The notes under the pieces were generated by a model that saw nothing but the letters and a program-made list of their open reading frames with translations, searched no databases and was not told the origin of the DNA. A DNA stretch of 45,712 bases, taken from contig VHBP01000014.1 of NCBI GenBank assembly GCA_016871915.1, positions 1 through 45,712 on the forward strand, read 5' to 3'. This document shows positions 15,315 to 23,207 of the stretch, in pieces. The position numbers were made by a program, and so were the translations under genes. Numbering within the stretch: the first letter of the stretch is position 1; each line of letters opens with the position of its first letter. The stretch comes from Gemmatimonadota bacterium. GTDB taxonomy: Bacteria; Gemmatimonadota; Gemmatimonadetes; Gemmatimonadales; Gemmatimonadaceae.

Positions 15315-18080
15315 TTACCTCGTGGTCCGCGCGGCGCTGCCGGTCCGTCGCGTACCGGTGCTCGGACGCGCCACCAGGGCGAGCGCCTCGCTCACGATCC
15401 GTCCCTGCTCCTCCGCATGCTCCGACGCATACCCCTCGGCGGGGCTCGCCCGCTCCGGACGACCGTAGTAGCGGATCACGAGTGCGTTCCCGGTGGAGAC
15501 GCGGAGCCGCGGCGCCACGAAGCTCCAGGCGCCGTGGTTCTTCGGCTCTTCCTGCACCCACGCCACCTCTTCGATCCGCGGGTAGCGGTCGACGAGCTGC
15601 GCCACCGCCTCATGCGGCCAGGGGTAGAGCTCCTCCACCCGCACGACGGCGACATGCTCCGGGACTCCCTTCGCCACGAGGTCATAGTAGACCTTCCCCG
15701 TGCAGAAGACGAGGCGACGCACCGCATCCCGCTTCGTCGCACCCTGTGGATCGTCGAAGACGACCTGGAAGCTGCCCTCGCTCAGATCGCCGAGCGACGA
15801 CGCCGCCTGCGCGAGGCGCAACAGCGACTTGGGCTGCATCAGCACGAGGGGACGCCGCGGCGAGAGCAACGCCTGACGCCGTAGCACATGGAAGTACTGT
15901 GCCGGCGTGCTCGGATAGGCGACGCGGAGATTCCCCTCGGCGCAGAGCTGCAGATAGCGCTCCAACCGCGCGCTCGAGTGCTCGGGCCCCTGCCCCTCGT
16001 AGCCATGCGGCAAGAGCAGCACGAGCCCCGAGTCCTGGCCCCACTTCGCACGATCCGACGCGATGAACTGATCGATGATCGGCTGCGCCATGTTGCTGAA
16101 GTCGCCGAACTGTCCCTCCCACAGGGTGAGGGTGTCGGGCGCGGTCACGCTGTAGCCGTACTCGAAGCCCATCACCGCCAGCTCGGAGAGCGCGGAGTTG
16201 CAGGCCTCGAAGGCGCTCGACACCCCAGGGAGGTGCTCGAGCGGCGTATAGGTGCCGCCCGTGGTCGGATCGTGCAGTACCGCGTGACGATGCGAGAAGG
16301 TCCCACGCTGCACATCCTGCCCAGTGATCCGCACATGGACACCATCCGCGAGGATCGACGCGAAGGCGAGCGCCTCCGCATGGCCCCAATCGATCCCGCC
16401 CGCCGGACCGACGGCCTCGCGCCGCCGCTCGAGCTGCTTGGCGAGACGCGGATGCGGCGTGAACCCCGCCGGATAGGTGAGGAGCGACTCGTTCCACTGG
16501 GTGAGCGTCGCGGTAGGGACCGCGGTGAGGACCGTGCCGCCCGTCGACTCCTCATGCGTCGCATGCCCGGCGTGCGCGCCAGCCGGCGCCTTCGATGCCT
16601 CGAACGCCGCCTGGAAGCGCACCGCCACCTCGGCGTCGAGCGCCTCGACCTGCGCCGGCGTCACAAATCCCTCGGCGACGAGACGATTCCCCCACACCTG
16701 TCGTGGGGTCGGATGCGCCTTGATCCGCTCGTAGAGCTGCGGCTGCGTGAAGGTCGGCTCGTCTCCCTCGTTGTGCCCCCAGCGGCGATAACCCACGAGA
16801 TCGATGAGGAAGTCCTTCTTGAAGCGCGCGCGATACGCCACCGCGATCCGCATCGCGATGATGCAGGCCTCGGCATCATCTGCGTTGACGTGGATGATCG
16901 GCATCTCGAACCCCTTCGCCACATCGCTCGCGTAATGCGTCGAGCGCGCGTCGGTGGGATCGGTGGTGAAGCCGACCTGGTTGTTCACGATGACGTGCAG
17001 CGTGCCGCCCACGCGGTAGGCACGGAGGCGCGAAAGGTTCATCGTCTCGGGGACGATCCCCTCTCCCGGGAAGGCCGCATCCCCATGGATACAGATCGGC
17101 ACGACGCTCGCCTCATCCCGCTGACGGGGATCCTGTGCGTCGCGCTGCAGCGCGCGGGCGCGTCCCTGCAACACCGGGTTCACGATCTCCAGATGGCTCG
17201 GGTTCGGGACGAGGGAGAGCTCGACCTCACCCGACGGCGTGGTACGTGTCCCTTCGTAGCCTAAGTGGTACTTCACATCACCGGTGGAGGCGCCGCCCAA
17301 GTGATCATGCCGCCCCTGGAACTCGCCGAGGATGAGCGGGAGCGGCTTGCCGAGCACATGCGCGAGGACGCTGATGCGACCGCGATGCGCCATCGCGATC
17401 GCCACGTGGCGCGCACCAGCGGCCGCGGATTCGGTGATCGCGGCATCGAGCATCGGCACCAGCGCATCGGTGCCTTCGATGGAGAAGCGCTTGTACCCGA
17501 CGAAGGTGCGCCCGAGGAAGCGCTCGAAGCCGTCGACCTCGGTGAGTCGTTGCAGGACCCCCTGCTTCTCCTCGGCGGTGAGCGGGCGCGTCAGCTGCTC
17601 GGCGGTGAAGAGCTGCCGGAACCAGGCACGCTCCTCCTCGTCGGCGAGATGCCCCACCTCAACGGCGAGGTTGGTGCAGTAGCGCTTCCGCAGCCGGTTC
17701 GCGACGTCGCGCGCGGTGGCCAGATGCGGGAAGCCGATCGAAGCGCCTGAGGTCTCGTCGAGATCCTGCTCGGTGATCCCGTGGAACTCTGGGGTCAGCT
17801 CCGGCGCGCCCGGCGGCGGCGTACCGAGCGGATCGAGCTGGACGGCGAGATGGCCGAAGGTGCGGATGTAGGTCGTGTAGCGGGCCGCGCCGGCGACCTT
17901 GCGATCGTGGTCCTCGCTGCGCGGGGCGGTCGAGATCGCGCCACCGGAGACCTGCTCGGCGAAACGGAAGAACTGCCGCCACGACTCGTCGACGGAGGTG
18001 GGATCCTGCCGATACCGCTCGAACTGTTCGGCGGCGTAGGCGTCGTTGAAGACGCTGGAGACGGGGCCGGGGGAAGACAT
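15315..18080 (-). CDS. sucA: 2-oxoglutarate dehydrogenase E1 component
   Basis: Thiamine-diphosphate-dependent decarboxylase of the TCA cycle, converting 2-oxoglutarate and transferring the succinyl group to the E2 lipoyl domain. The 921-residue length matches classic SucA. The N-terminal E1-binding segment is NDAYAAEQFERYRQDPTSVD. Core motifs are TGDVKYHLGYEGT, NPSHLEIVNPVLQG with GRARALQRD, the ThDP-binding stretch starting GDAAFPGEG and ending VIVNNQVGFTTDP, and RRWGHNEGDEPTFTQP. The C-terminal OxoGdeHyase_C region is intact. There is no fused acyltransferase domain as in the actinobacterial Kgd, and no E2 or E3 gene in the window. It starts 42 bases after the DUF3006-like gene. Confidence 0.95.
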   Translation of the reverse strand: MSSPGPVSSVFNDAYAAEQFERYRQDPTSVDESWRQFFRFAEQVSGGAISTAPRSEDHDRKVAGAARYTTYIRTFGHLAVQLDPLGTPPPGAPELTPEFHGITEQDLDETSGASIGFPHLATARDVANRLRKRYCTNLAVEVGHLADEEERAWFRQLFTAEQLTRPLTAEEKQGVLQRLTEVDGFERFLGRTFVGYKRFSIEGTDALVPMLDAAITESAAAGARHVAIAMAHRGRISVLAHVLGKPLPLILGEFQGRHDHLGGASTGDVKYHLGYEGTRTTPSGEVELSLVPNPSHLEIVNPVLQGRARALQRDAQDPRQRDEASVVPICIHGDAAFPGEGIVPETMNLSRLRAYRVGGTLHVIVNNQVGFTTDPTDARSTHYASDVAKGFEMPIIHVNADDAEACIIAMRIAVAYRARFKKDFLIDLVGYRRWGHNEGDEPTFTQPQLYERIKAHPTPRQVWGNRLVAEGFVTPAQVEALDAEVAVRFQAAFEASKAPAGAHAGHATHEESTGGTVLTAVPTATLTQWNESLLTYPAGFTPHPRLAKQLERRREAVGPAGGIDWGHAEALAFASILADGVHVRITGQDVQRGTFSHRHAVLHDPTTGGTYTPLEHLPGVSSAFEACNSALSELAVMGFEYGYSVTAPDTLTLWEGQFGDFSNMAQPIIDQFIASDRAKWGQDSGLVLLLPHGYEGQGPEHSSARLERYLQLCAEGNLRVAYPSTPAQYFHVLRRQALLSPRRPLVLMQPKSLLRLAQAASSLGDLSEGSFQVVFDDPQGATKRDAVRRLVFCTGKVYYDLVAKGVPEHVAVVRVEELYPWPHEAVAQLVDRYPRIEEVAWVQEEPKNHGAWSFVAPRLRVSTGNALVIRYYGRPERASPAEGYASEHAEEQGRIVSEALALVARPSTGTRRTGSAARTTR

Positions 18081-18122
18081 GCCCGGAATCTAACGCCGGC
18101 CCCCCGTCTGGCCGACCGGGGT

Positions 18123-18413
18123 TCAGAGGTCGAGATCGCCCCCGGGATCGGCGCGGCGGAGGCGCCGTGTGCGGCCCTCCATCTCGGTGCGGAGCCGAGC
18201 CTCCTCGGCCTCGTCCCGGACCGCCTGCGCCCAGATCGGAGCGCCATCCCGAAGGGGGGCGCGCACAATAGCCCCCTCCATCACGGGAAAGCCGAGCTGG
18301 CCGGCCAAGGCGAGGACGACGTTCCCCGAGGTCTCATCGATGAGCGTGACCTGCGCCTCCCGACCCCGCCCCTCGATCCGATCGACAGCGTAGAGTCTCG
18401 TCCCGGTGGTCAT
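18123..18413 (-). CDS. DUF3006-like small protein
   Basis: A 96-residue protein whose first part (LYAVDRIEGRGREAQVTLID, then LPVMEGA-type turn and PLRDGAPIW) resembles DUF3006, a small beta-barrel family starting with a VDRIEG motif. This family is frequently encoded next to ComEC-like metallo-beta-lactamase hydrolases, exactly as here. The C-terminus is a charged Glu/Arg helix (EAEEARLRTEMEGRTRRLRR). The start overlaps the upstream hydrolase stop by four bases (ATGA). Its function is unknown; it may bind or regulate the hydrolase. The family assignment rests on motif recall and gene order. Confidence 0.7.
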   Translation of the reverse strand: MTTGTRLYAVDRIEGRGREAQVTLIDETSGNVVLALAGQLGFPVMEGAIVRAPLRDGAPIWAQAVRDEAEEARLRTEMEGRTRRLRRADPGGDLDL

Positions 18414-19288
18414 GGCGCGCTCCCGCGTTGGGTGGAGAGATGAAAGCTCCCATCAGCACAGCCGCGGACGGCGATCGTCCCCGCCTGGTCGGTGCGAAGG
18501 ATCGAGCGCTCCGGGGCCTGCCAGAGGGCGAGGGCCTCAGGGTGCGGGTGCTTATACGTGTTCCCTGCGCCGACCGAGATCACCGCGAGCGCAGGCTGGG
18601 TGGCGCGCACGAGGGCAGACGTCGTCGCGTTGCGGCTGCCGTGGTGGCCGACCTTCACCACCTGCACGCGCGGGATCACCTTGGCTTCCGTCCAATGCGC
18701 GAGGGCTTCGAGCTCGGCATCGCCGGTGAAGAGCGCGCGGAACGCCCCGTGTCGGACGACCACGCCGATGGAGGCATCGTTCTGCTCCTTGGCCTGACGC
18801 CACGGCGGGAGCACTTCGAGTTCCAGCCCACCGATGCGAAGCGTGCGCGGCGTCGCCTCGAGGAGGGTGGTCCCGCGGCGTTCCATGGCATAGACGAAGT
18901 CGCGATAGATACGCGTCGTCGTCACCATCCCGTTCTCCATCGCGTTGCGGACCGGCATCGCTTGGAGGATCACGGGGAAGCCGCCGATATGATCGAGATG
19001 GTTATGGCTCCCGATGATGAGCGCGAGGGAATCGACGCCGAGGGTGCGGAGCCAGCGGAGCGCCGTCCCGCGATCGGGGCCGGCATCGATCATCACGTAG
19101 CGACCGTCGGGGGCGCGGATGAGTGCGGCGTCCCCTTGGCCGATGTCGAGGAAGTGGATGAGGATCCCAGTCGGGTCACCGGCGGCGCAGGTGGCTGGCG
19201 CGGGGATGGACGTGCGCAGCGTGGCGGTGGGGCGCTGCGCGGTGCCGACGGTGAGCGGAAAGGCGAGGAGGAGGGCGAGGAACCGCAT
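18410..19288 (-). CDS. Exported ComEC/Rec2-like metallo-beta-lactamase-fold hydrolase
   Basis: Zinc-dependent hydrolase resembling the C-terminal domain of ComEC. The ATG at 19288 gives 292 residues with a signal peptide (MRFLALLLAFPLTVGTAQ). The family-typical HFLDIGQGDAALIRAPDG lies at about residues 45-62. The metal-binding motif SHNHLDHIGG provides HxHxDH at residues 95-100. Further ligands sit in LFTGDAELEAL and VGHHGSRNATT. It stands alone, without ComEC membrane helices, so it is a secreted or periplasmic nuclease/phosphoesterase candidate rather than the DNA-uptake channel. Its start shares one base with the preceding gene's stop (TAATG), and its stop overlaps the DUF3006-like gene. 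Confidence 0.88.
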   Translation of the reverse strand: MRFLALLLAFPLTVGTAQRPTATLRTSIPAPATCAAGDPTGILIHFLDIGQGDAALIRAPDGRYVMIDAGPDRGTALRWLRTLGVDSLALIIGSHNHLDHIGGFPVILQAMPVRNAMENGMVTTTRIYRDFVYAMERRGTTLLEATPRTLRIGGLELEVLPPWRQAKEQNDASIGVVVRHGAFRALFTGDAELEALAHWTEAKVIPRVQVVKVGHHGSRNATTSALVRATQPALAVISVGAGNTYKHPHPEALALWQAPERSILRTDQAGTIAVRGCADGSFHLSTQRGSAP

Positions 19289-20454
19289 TAGCCGACCACC
19301 AATCGGACAGGAATTCCCCCGTTCCGTGTCGCCAGCACCTCCGTGAAGGGGAGGCGCGTCTCCCGTTCGAGCTGACGGTCCGCACTCAAGAGCGCGATCC
19401 GCCACCCCGCCCCGTGCGCGCGGACGATCTGACCGAGCCGCGCGAAGAGATCGCGGAGTCCCTGCGTCTCACCAACCCGTACCCCGTACGGGGGATTCGC
19501 GATGAGCAGCCCACCCGCGCCCTCTGGCCAGGTGAGCGCGGAGAGCGGCGCACACCGGAAGGTGATGTCCGCCGCGACACCAGCACGCTCGGCGTTGGCG
19601 GCGGCGTTCGCGATCGCCCCTTCGTCACGGTCCGAGGCCACGATGGGGGCGGGCGCATGCGGGAGGATCTCAGCGCGCGCCGCCTCCCGAGCCGCTGCCC
19701 ACACGGTGGCGTCACTCGTCGGCCACTGTTCAGCCGCGAAGTGCCGCTGCAGTCCCGGCGCGATCCGGCGCGCGAGCATCGCGGCCTCGATCGCGATCGT
19801 CCCGGAGCCGCACATCGGATCGAGCAGCGGGGTCGCGGGATCCCACGCCGCGCCGCGCACCATCGCCGCTGCGAGGGTCTCGCGGAGCGGCGCACGCCCG
19901 ACGGCGAGTCGATACCCACGGCGATGGAGGAGCTCGCCGGAGGTATCGGCAGAGATCGTGCAGAGATCGCGATCGAACCGCACGACGAAGAGCTGCGGGG
20001 TCGTCGTCTCCTCGAGCTCGTCAGCGTCATCGACGGCCGCGGTGGCGATCGTCAGTTGTGGGATCGCCCGTTGCATCGCGTCGAGTACGCGCTGTGCCAC
20101 CGCATCAGAGTGATAGAGCCGCGACTTGCGACAGGTGACGCGCACCGCGACCTGCGCACTTGGTGAGAGGACGCGCCCCCACTCCACCTGTCGCGCGGCC
20201 CGCTCGAGTTCGTGGAACGCCGTCGCCCGAAAGCGCGCGAGCCGCAGGAGGACGCGTGAGGCGAGGCGGCTGTGTAGGTTCACGCGCGCCAGGGTCGCCT
20301 CGTCGGCGCGGAACTCCACGCCACCAGGGACGACGGTGCTCCTGATCCCGAGCTCGGTGAGTTCGGCGGCGAGCAGCGGCTCAAGGCCGAGCGCCGCGAT
20401 CGCGAAGGCATCAGCAGGAATCGAGGCGGTACGGCGCGGAGCCGATGCGGTCAT
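19288..20454 (-). CDS. THUMP-domain class I SAM-dependent RNA methyltransferase (RlmL-N/TrmN-like)
   Basis: Methylates a guanine or adenine base in rRNA or tRNA. The start at 20454 gives 388 residues. The N-terminal part (FAIAALGLEPLLAAELTELG) is the ferredoxin-like and THUMP RNA-binding module, to about residue 170. The Rossmann methyltransferase domain follows, with the SAM-binding LDPMCGSGTIAIEAA and the catalytic NPPYGVR motif that marks amino-methyltransferases. The RlmL-type label fits best, since one copy of the methyltransferase domain is present as in Gram-positive and archaeal relatives; the target base cannot be read. The start overlaps the msrQ stop by ATGA and the stop overlaps the MBL hydrolase start, so it is translated within the array. 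Confidence 0.9.
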   Translation of the reverse strand: MTASAPRRTASIPADAFAIAALGLEPLLAAELTELGIRSTVVPGGVEFRADEATLARVNLHSRLASRVLLRLARFRATAFHELERAARQVEWGRVLSPSAQVAVRVTCRKSRLYHSDAVAQRVLDAMQRAIPQLTIATAAVDDADELEETTTPQLFVVRFDRDLCTISADTSGELLHRRGYRLAVGRAPLRETLAAAMVRGAAWDPATPLLDPMCGSGTIAIEAAMLARRIAPGLQRHFAAEQWPTSDATVWAAAREAARAEILPHAPAPIVASDRDEGAIANAAANAERAGVAADITFRCAPLSALTWPEGAGGLLIANPPYGVRVGETQGLRDLFARLGQIVRAHGAGWRIALLSADRQLERETRLPFTEVLATRNGGIPVRLVVG

Positions 20455-21134
20455 GCCACGCGCTCCGCGCGTCGGCGTCGAGACGCGACGATGCGCCATC
20501 CGAAGAGTAGGGCCAACACGAGCGCCGCGAGCACGGGTTCGGTGAGATCCTTCTTCACGCTCATCCCCCAGTGCACCACGCCGAGCACGGCGATCAGGTA
20601 GACGAGGCGATGCAGGCGCTGCCACCGGCGACCGAGGCGGCGGATCATCCCCTGCGTCGAGGTGATCGCCAGCGGGGTCATCAGGAGGAGCCCCGTCATC
20701 CCGACGATGATATACGGCCGCTTGGTGAGATCGGTCTCGAGCGTGGCCCACCCCACGTAGTCACTCACCACGAACTGCAGGTCGAGGAAGAGCCAGACCA
20801 CGAAGTGGAAGACGACCGCAAGGAAGGCGTAGAGCCCGAGCGTGCGACGATGCCGGGCGAGCCAGTTCCACCCGGTGATCCCACGGAGCGGGGTGATCGT
20901 GAGCGACGCGAAGAGCAGATAGATCGTCCACTCGCCGAGGAGATGCTCCCCCGACTTGACCGGATCGGTGCCAAGGAGGCGCGTCCCCCAGAAGAGATCG
21001 GTGAGGAGGACGCTGACGATCCCGAAGACGATGAGCGGAGGGGCGAGCGTCACCACGAGGGCGAACCCGCGCGGGGCCTGCGTGAGACCGAGCCAGGGGC
21101 CGGCGCCCGCGCGCTCACCCGAGCGTGACCCCAT
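20451..21134 (-). CDS. msrQ: MsrQ, heme-containing membrane subunit of the methionine sulfoxide reductase
   Basis: Inner-membrane cytochrome b-type protein that passes electrons from the quinone pool to periplasmic MsrP, repairing oxidised methionines in envelope proteins. The 227-residue product has about six membrane helices. Typical features are ASLTITPLRGITGW, RRTLGLYAFLAVVFHFVVW with a heme-ligand histidine, KRPYIIVGMTGLLLMTPLAI and WQRLHRLVYLIAVLGVVHW with further His ligands. The start codon lies on the MsrP stop (TGATG), which decides the start against the longer open frame. The stop overlaps the next gene by four bases. Confidence 0.94.
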   Translation of the reverse strand: MGSRSGERAGAGPWLGLTQAPRGFALVVTLAPPLIVFGIVSVLLTDLFWGTRLLGTDPVKSGEHLLGEWTIYLLFASLTITPLRGITGWNWLARHRRTLGLYAFLAVVFHFVVWLFLDLQFVVSDYVGWATLETDLTKRPYIIVGMTGLLLMTPLAITSTQGMIRRLGRRWQRLHRLVYLIAVLGVVHWGMSVKKDLTEPVLAALVLALLFGWRIVASRRRRAERVA

Positions 21135-22078
21135 CAGTAGTTCTTTCGGAGATCCATCCCCGCGTAGAGCGAGGCGACCTGATCGGCGTAGCCGTTGAAG
21201 GGGAGGGTCGGGATGCGGCGGAAGTTCCCGATCCGACGCTCCGTCGCCTGACTCCACCGCGGATGATCGACGGCGGGATTCACGTTGGCATAGAAGCCAT
21301 ACTCCGACGGGATCGCCACCATCCACGAGCTGCGTGACATCCGCTCGACGAGTCGGATCCGCACGATGCTCTTGATCCCCTTGAAGCCGTACTTCCACGG
21401 CACGACGAGCCGGAGCGGCGCCCCGTTCTGCGGGGGAAGGTCGCGGCCGTAGACCCCGGTCGCGAGCAGCGTGAGGGGGTGCATCGCCTCGTCGAGACGG
21501 AGCCCCTCGAGGTAGGGCCACTCGAGGACCGGATAGCGCTGGCCCGGCATCTGCGCCGGATCCATCAGCGTGGTGAACTCGACGAAGGCGGCCTTGGAGG
21601 TCGGCTTCGCGCGCTTGAGGACATCAGCGAGCATGATCCCGCGCCACGGGATCACCATCGACCAGGCCTCGACGCACCGCATGCGGTAGATGCGATCCTC
21701 GACGACGGAGGGCTTGAGGAAGTCCTCGAGCGCGTAGTTCCCGGGCTTCTCGACGAGCCCGTCGACGCGGACCGTCCACGGCTTGGTGCGGAACCCCTGC
21801 GCGTTCTCCCTGGGATCCTCCTTCCCCGTGCCGAACTCGTAGAAGTTGTTGTAGCCGGTGACGTCCTCCCACGAGGTGGGGGTGTCGCCCGGCTGGAGGC
21901 CGTACGGCTTCCCGAGTGGCTTGGGCTGGGCCAGGTCGGCCGTGGGGGTGAGGGCCTGCAGCGAGCCCGCGCCGACGAGCCCCGCACCGATCAGACCGGC
22001 CGCCGTGAGGAAACGGCGACGGTCGAGGTAGGCAGACTCCGAGGTGATCTCGCTCGAGGGGAGGATGGGGTAGCGCAT
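21134..22078 (-). CDS. msrP: MsrP, molybdopterin-dependent periplasmic protein-methionine-sulfoxide reductase
   Basis: Catalytic subunit of MsrPQ, reducing methionine sulfoxide in periplasmic proteins with a Mo-molybdopterin cofactor. The 314-residue protein has a twin-arginine signal ([16 protein letters not shown], Arg20-22), needed to export the folded cofactor-loaded protein. The Mo ligand is Cys135 in the conserved [34 protein letters not shown] is the cofactor-binding stretch typical of the sulfite-oxidase fold of YedY. It leads the seven-gene minus-strand array, so its promoter should lie in the 141-base gap to the divergent DUF6526 gene. No clear promoter or HOCl-sensor operator was seen there. 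Confidence 0.95.
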   Translation of the reverse strand: MRYPILPSSEITSESAYLDRRRFLTAAGLIGAGLVGAGSLQALTPTADLAQPKPLGKPYGLQPGDTPTSWEDVTGYNNFYEFGTGKEDPRENAQGFRTKPWTVRVDGLVEKPGNYALEDFLKPSVVEDRIYRMRCVEAWSMVIPWRGIMLADVLKRAKPTSKAAFVEFTTLMDPAQMPGQRYPVLEWPYLEGLRLDEAMHPLTLLATGVYGRDLPPQNGAPLRLVVPWKYGFKGIKSIVRIRLVERMSRSSWMVAIPSEYGFYANVNPAVDHPRWSQATERRIGNFRRIPTLPFNGYADQVASLYAGMDLRKNY

Positions 22079-22219
22079 GACCTATCTATGGGATCTGGCG
22101 GGGGAAGGTTCCCGGGGTGGAGCCGCGAACCCTCGGAACACTAACCGCCGCTCGGGGATTCACCCAAAGACCACCCGATCGACTCGCCTGGACCTTCCCC
22201 TCCTGACACGATCCGACCC

Positions 22220-22660
22220 ATGGCCAAGACCCCGCAGACCTATTCGAATCATGCGATGATGCAGCCGCTCTGGCACTACGTCGCCTTCCCTGCCGCCACC
22301 GTCTTCCTCACCTACGCGATCTCGATGGCGGCGCGCTCGGGTTCGATCGTGCGTGGAGCGATGTTCGTCCTCTTCGGTGCCGGCGCCGTCGCTACCGTCT
22401 GGGCCTCGCGCACGATGGCGCTCACCTTGCAGAACCGGATCATTCGGCTCGAGATGCAGCTCCGTCTGAAGGAGGTGCTCCCTGCCCCGCTCACCGAGCG
22501 CGCGAAGGCGCTAACCCTCGGGCAGATGATCGCGCTCCGCTTCGCGAGCGACGCCGAGCTCCCGGGATTGGTGGAGCGGGTGCTTAAGGGCGAGCTGACG
22601 TCGAGGAAGGAGATCAAGCAGGCCGTGAAGGACTGGCAGGCAGATTATTTGCGCGCCTAG
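22220..22660 (+). CDS. DUF6526-family two-helix membrane protein
   Basis: A 146-residue protein with the family's N-terminal QTYSNHAMMQPLWHYVAFPA opening. Two hydrophobic helices follow, residues about 22-42 and 48-65. The C-terminal cytoplasmic helical part starts at NRIIRLEMQLRLKEVLP and ends KQAVKDWQADYLRA. The function of the family is unknown. It is divergent from msrP. It ends within four bases of the convergent neighbour, the two stops sharing a palindromic CTAG. Confidence 0.82.
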   Translation: MAKTPQTYSNHAMMQPLWHYVAFPAATVFLTYAISMAARSGSIVRGAMFVLFGAGAVATVWASRTMALTLQNRIIRLEMQLRLKEVLPAPLTERAKALTLGQMIALRFASDAELPGLVERVLKGELTSRKEIKQAVKDWQADYLRA

Positions 22661-23151
22661 GTCGCGATCAAACTCCCCTGCCATGACGCCTTGGCCGGCT
22701 TCTCAAAGCGCGCGCGGAAGTCGGCCACGCTCGTGACGGTCGTATCGAAGACCATCGTCTCGCCGTTCACATCGCCATCGATCGCGAGCTCCTGGAACTG
22801 GGCACGCGTACAGCCATGCACCATCCCGCTCGGGCCGCGGAAGTAGACCATCCCGCCCCCGACCATCGAGGTGCCGATCCCCTCCTCGATCCCCTGCAGC
22901 ACGCGGAAGAGTCCGTCGATCGAACACCCTGACGCGCCCGCGGCGCGCTCATCGACGCCGACCACCAGGAAGTGTTCGTCGAGAAAATCCCGCCCACTCG
23001 TTAGCGGGGTCCCATGCGCGGCCCAGGTCAACAAGAAGGCATCGACCGCTGCGAGCAGGCGCGGGGTGTCGACCTCATCGAGGGGCGCGCCCGCGGCGAA
23101 GACCCAGCAGCGGGCGTCATCAGGGAGTTGATCGAACGGGACGAGAGGCAT
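22657..23151 (-). CDS. Small protein of the Bacteroidota family often mislabelled 'ABC transporter ATPase'
   Basis: About 164 residues from the ATG at 23151. The pattern FDQLPDDARCWVFAAGAPL, then FLLTWAAHGTPLTSG and FLVVGVDERAAGASGCSIDG matches, from memory, a small Bacteroidota protein family with the same layout: a 'PF..LP..ARVW' start and a conserved SGCSID. No Walker A, Walker B or ABC signature is present, so an ATPase role is not supported. A GTG at 23193 would extend the protein, but it falls in a 14-bp palindrome and is less likely. The invariant Cys in SGCSID suggests a catalytic or metal-binding role (inference). It is the last gene after the TIGR01777 epimerase, 56 bases downstream. 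Confidence 0.72.
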   Translation of the reverse strand: MPLVPFDQLPDDARCWVFAAGAPLDEVDTPRLLAAVDAFLLTWAAHGTPLTSGRDFLDEHFLVVGVDERAAGASGCSIDGLFRVLQGIEEGIGTSMVGGGMVYFRGPSGMVHGCTRAQFQELAIDGDVNGETMVFDTTVTSVADFRARFEKPAKASWQGSLIAT

Positions 23152-23186
23152 CGCAGCTCCAAGTGGAACGTCGCGCCCAACCGGCG

Positions 23187-23200
23187 CGATCACGTGATCG
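23187..23200. repeat. 14-bp palindrome CGATCACGTGATCG
   Basis: A perfect palindrome with a central CACGTG lies between the epimerase stop and the ATG of the SGCSID-family gene. It may be an operator or a chance product of the GATC/CG-rich composition; no regulator was identified. Confidence 0.3.
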
Positions 23201-23207
23201 ATGAAAT

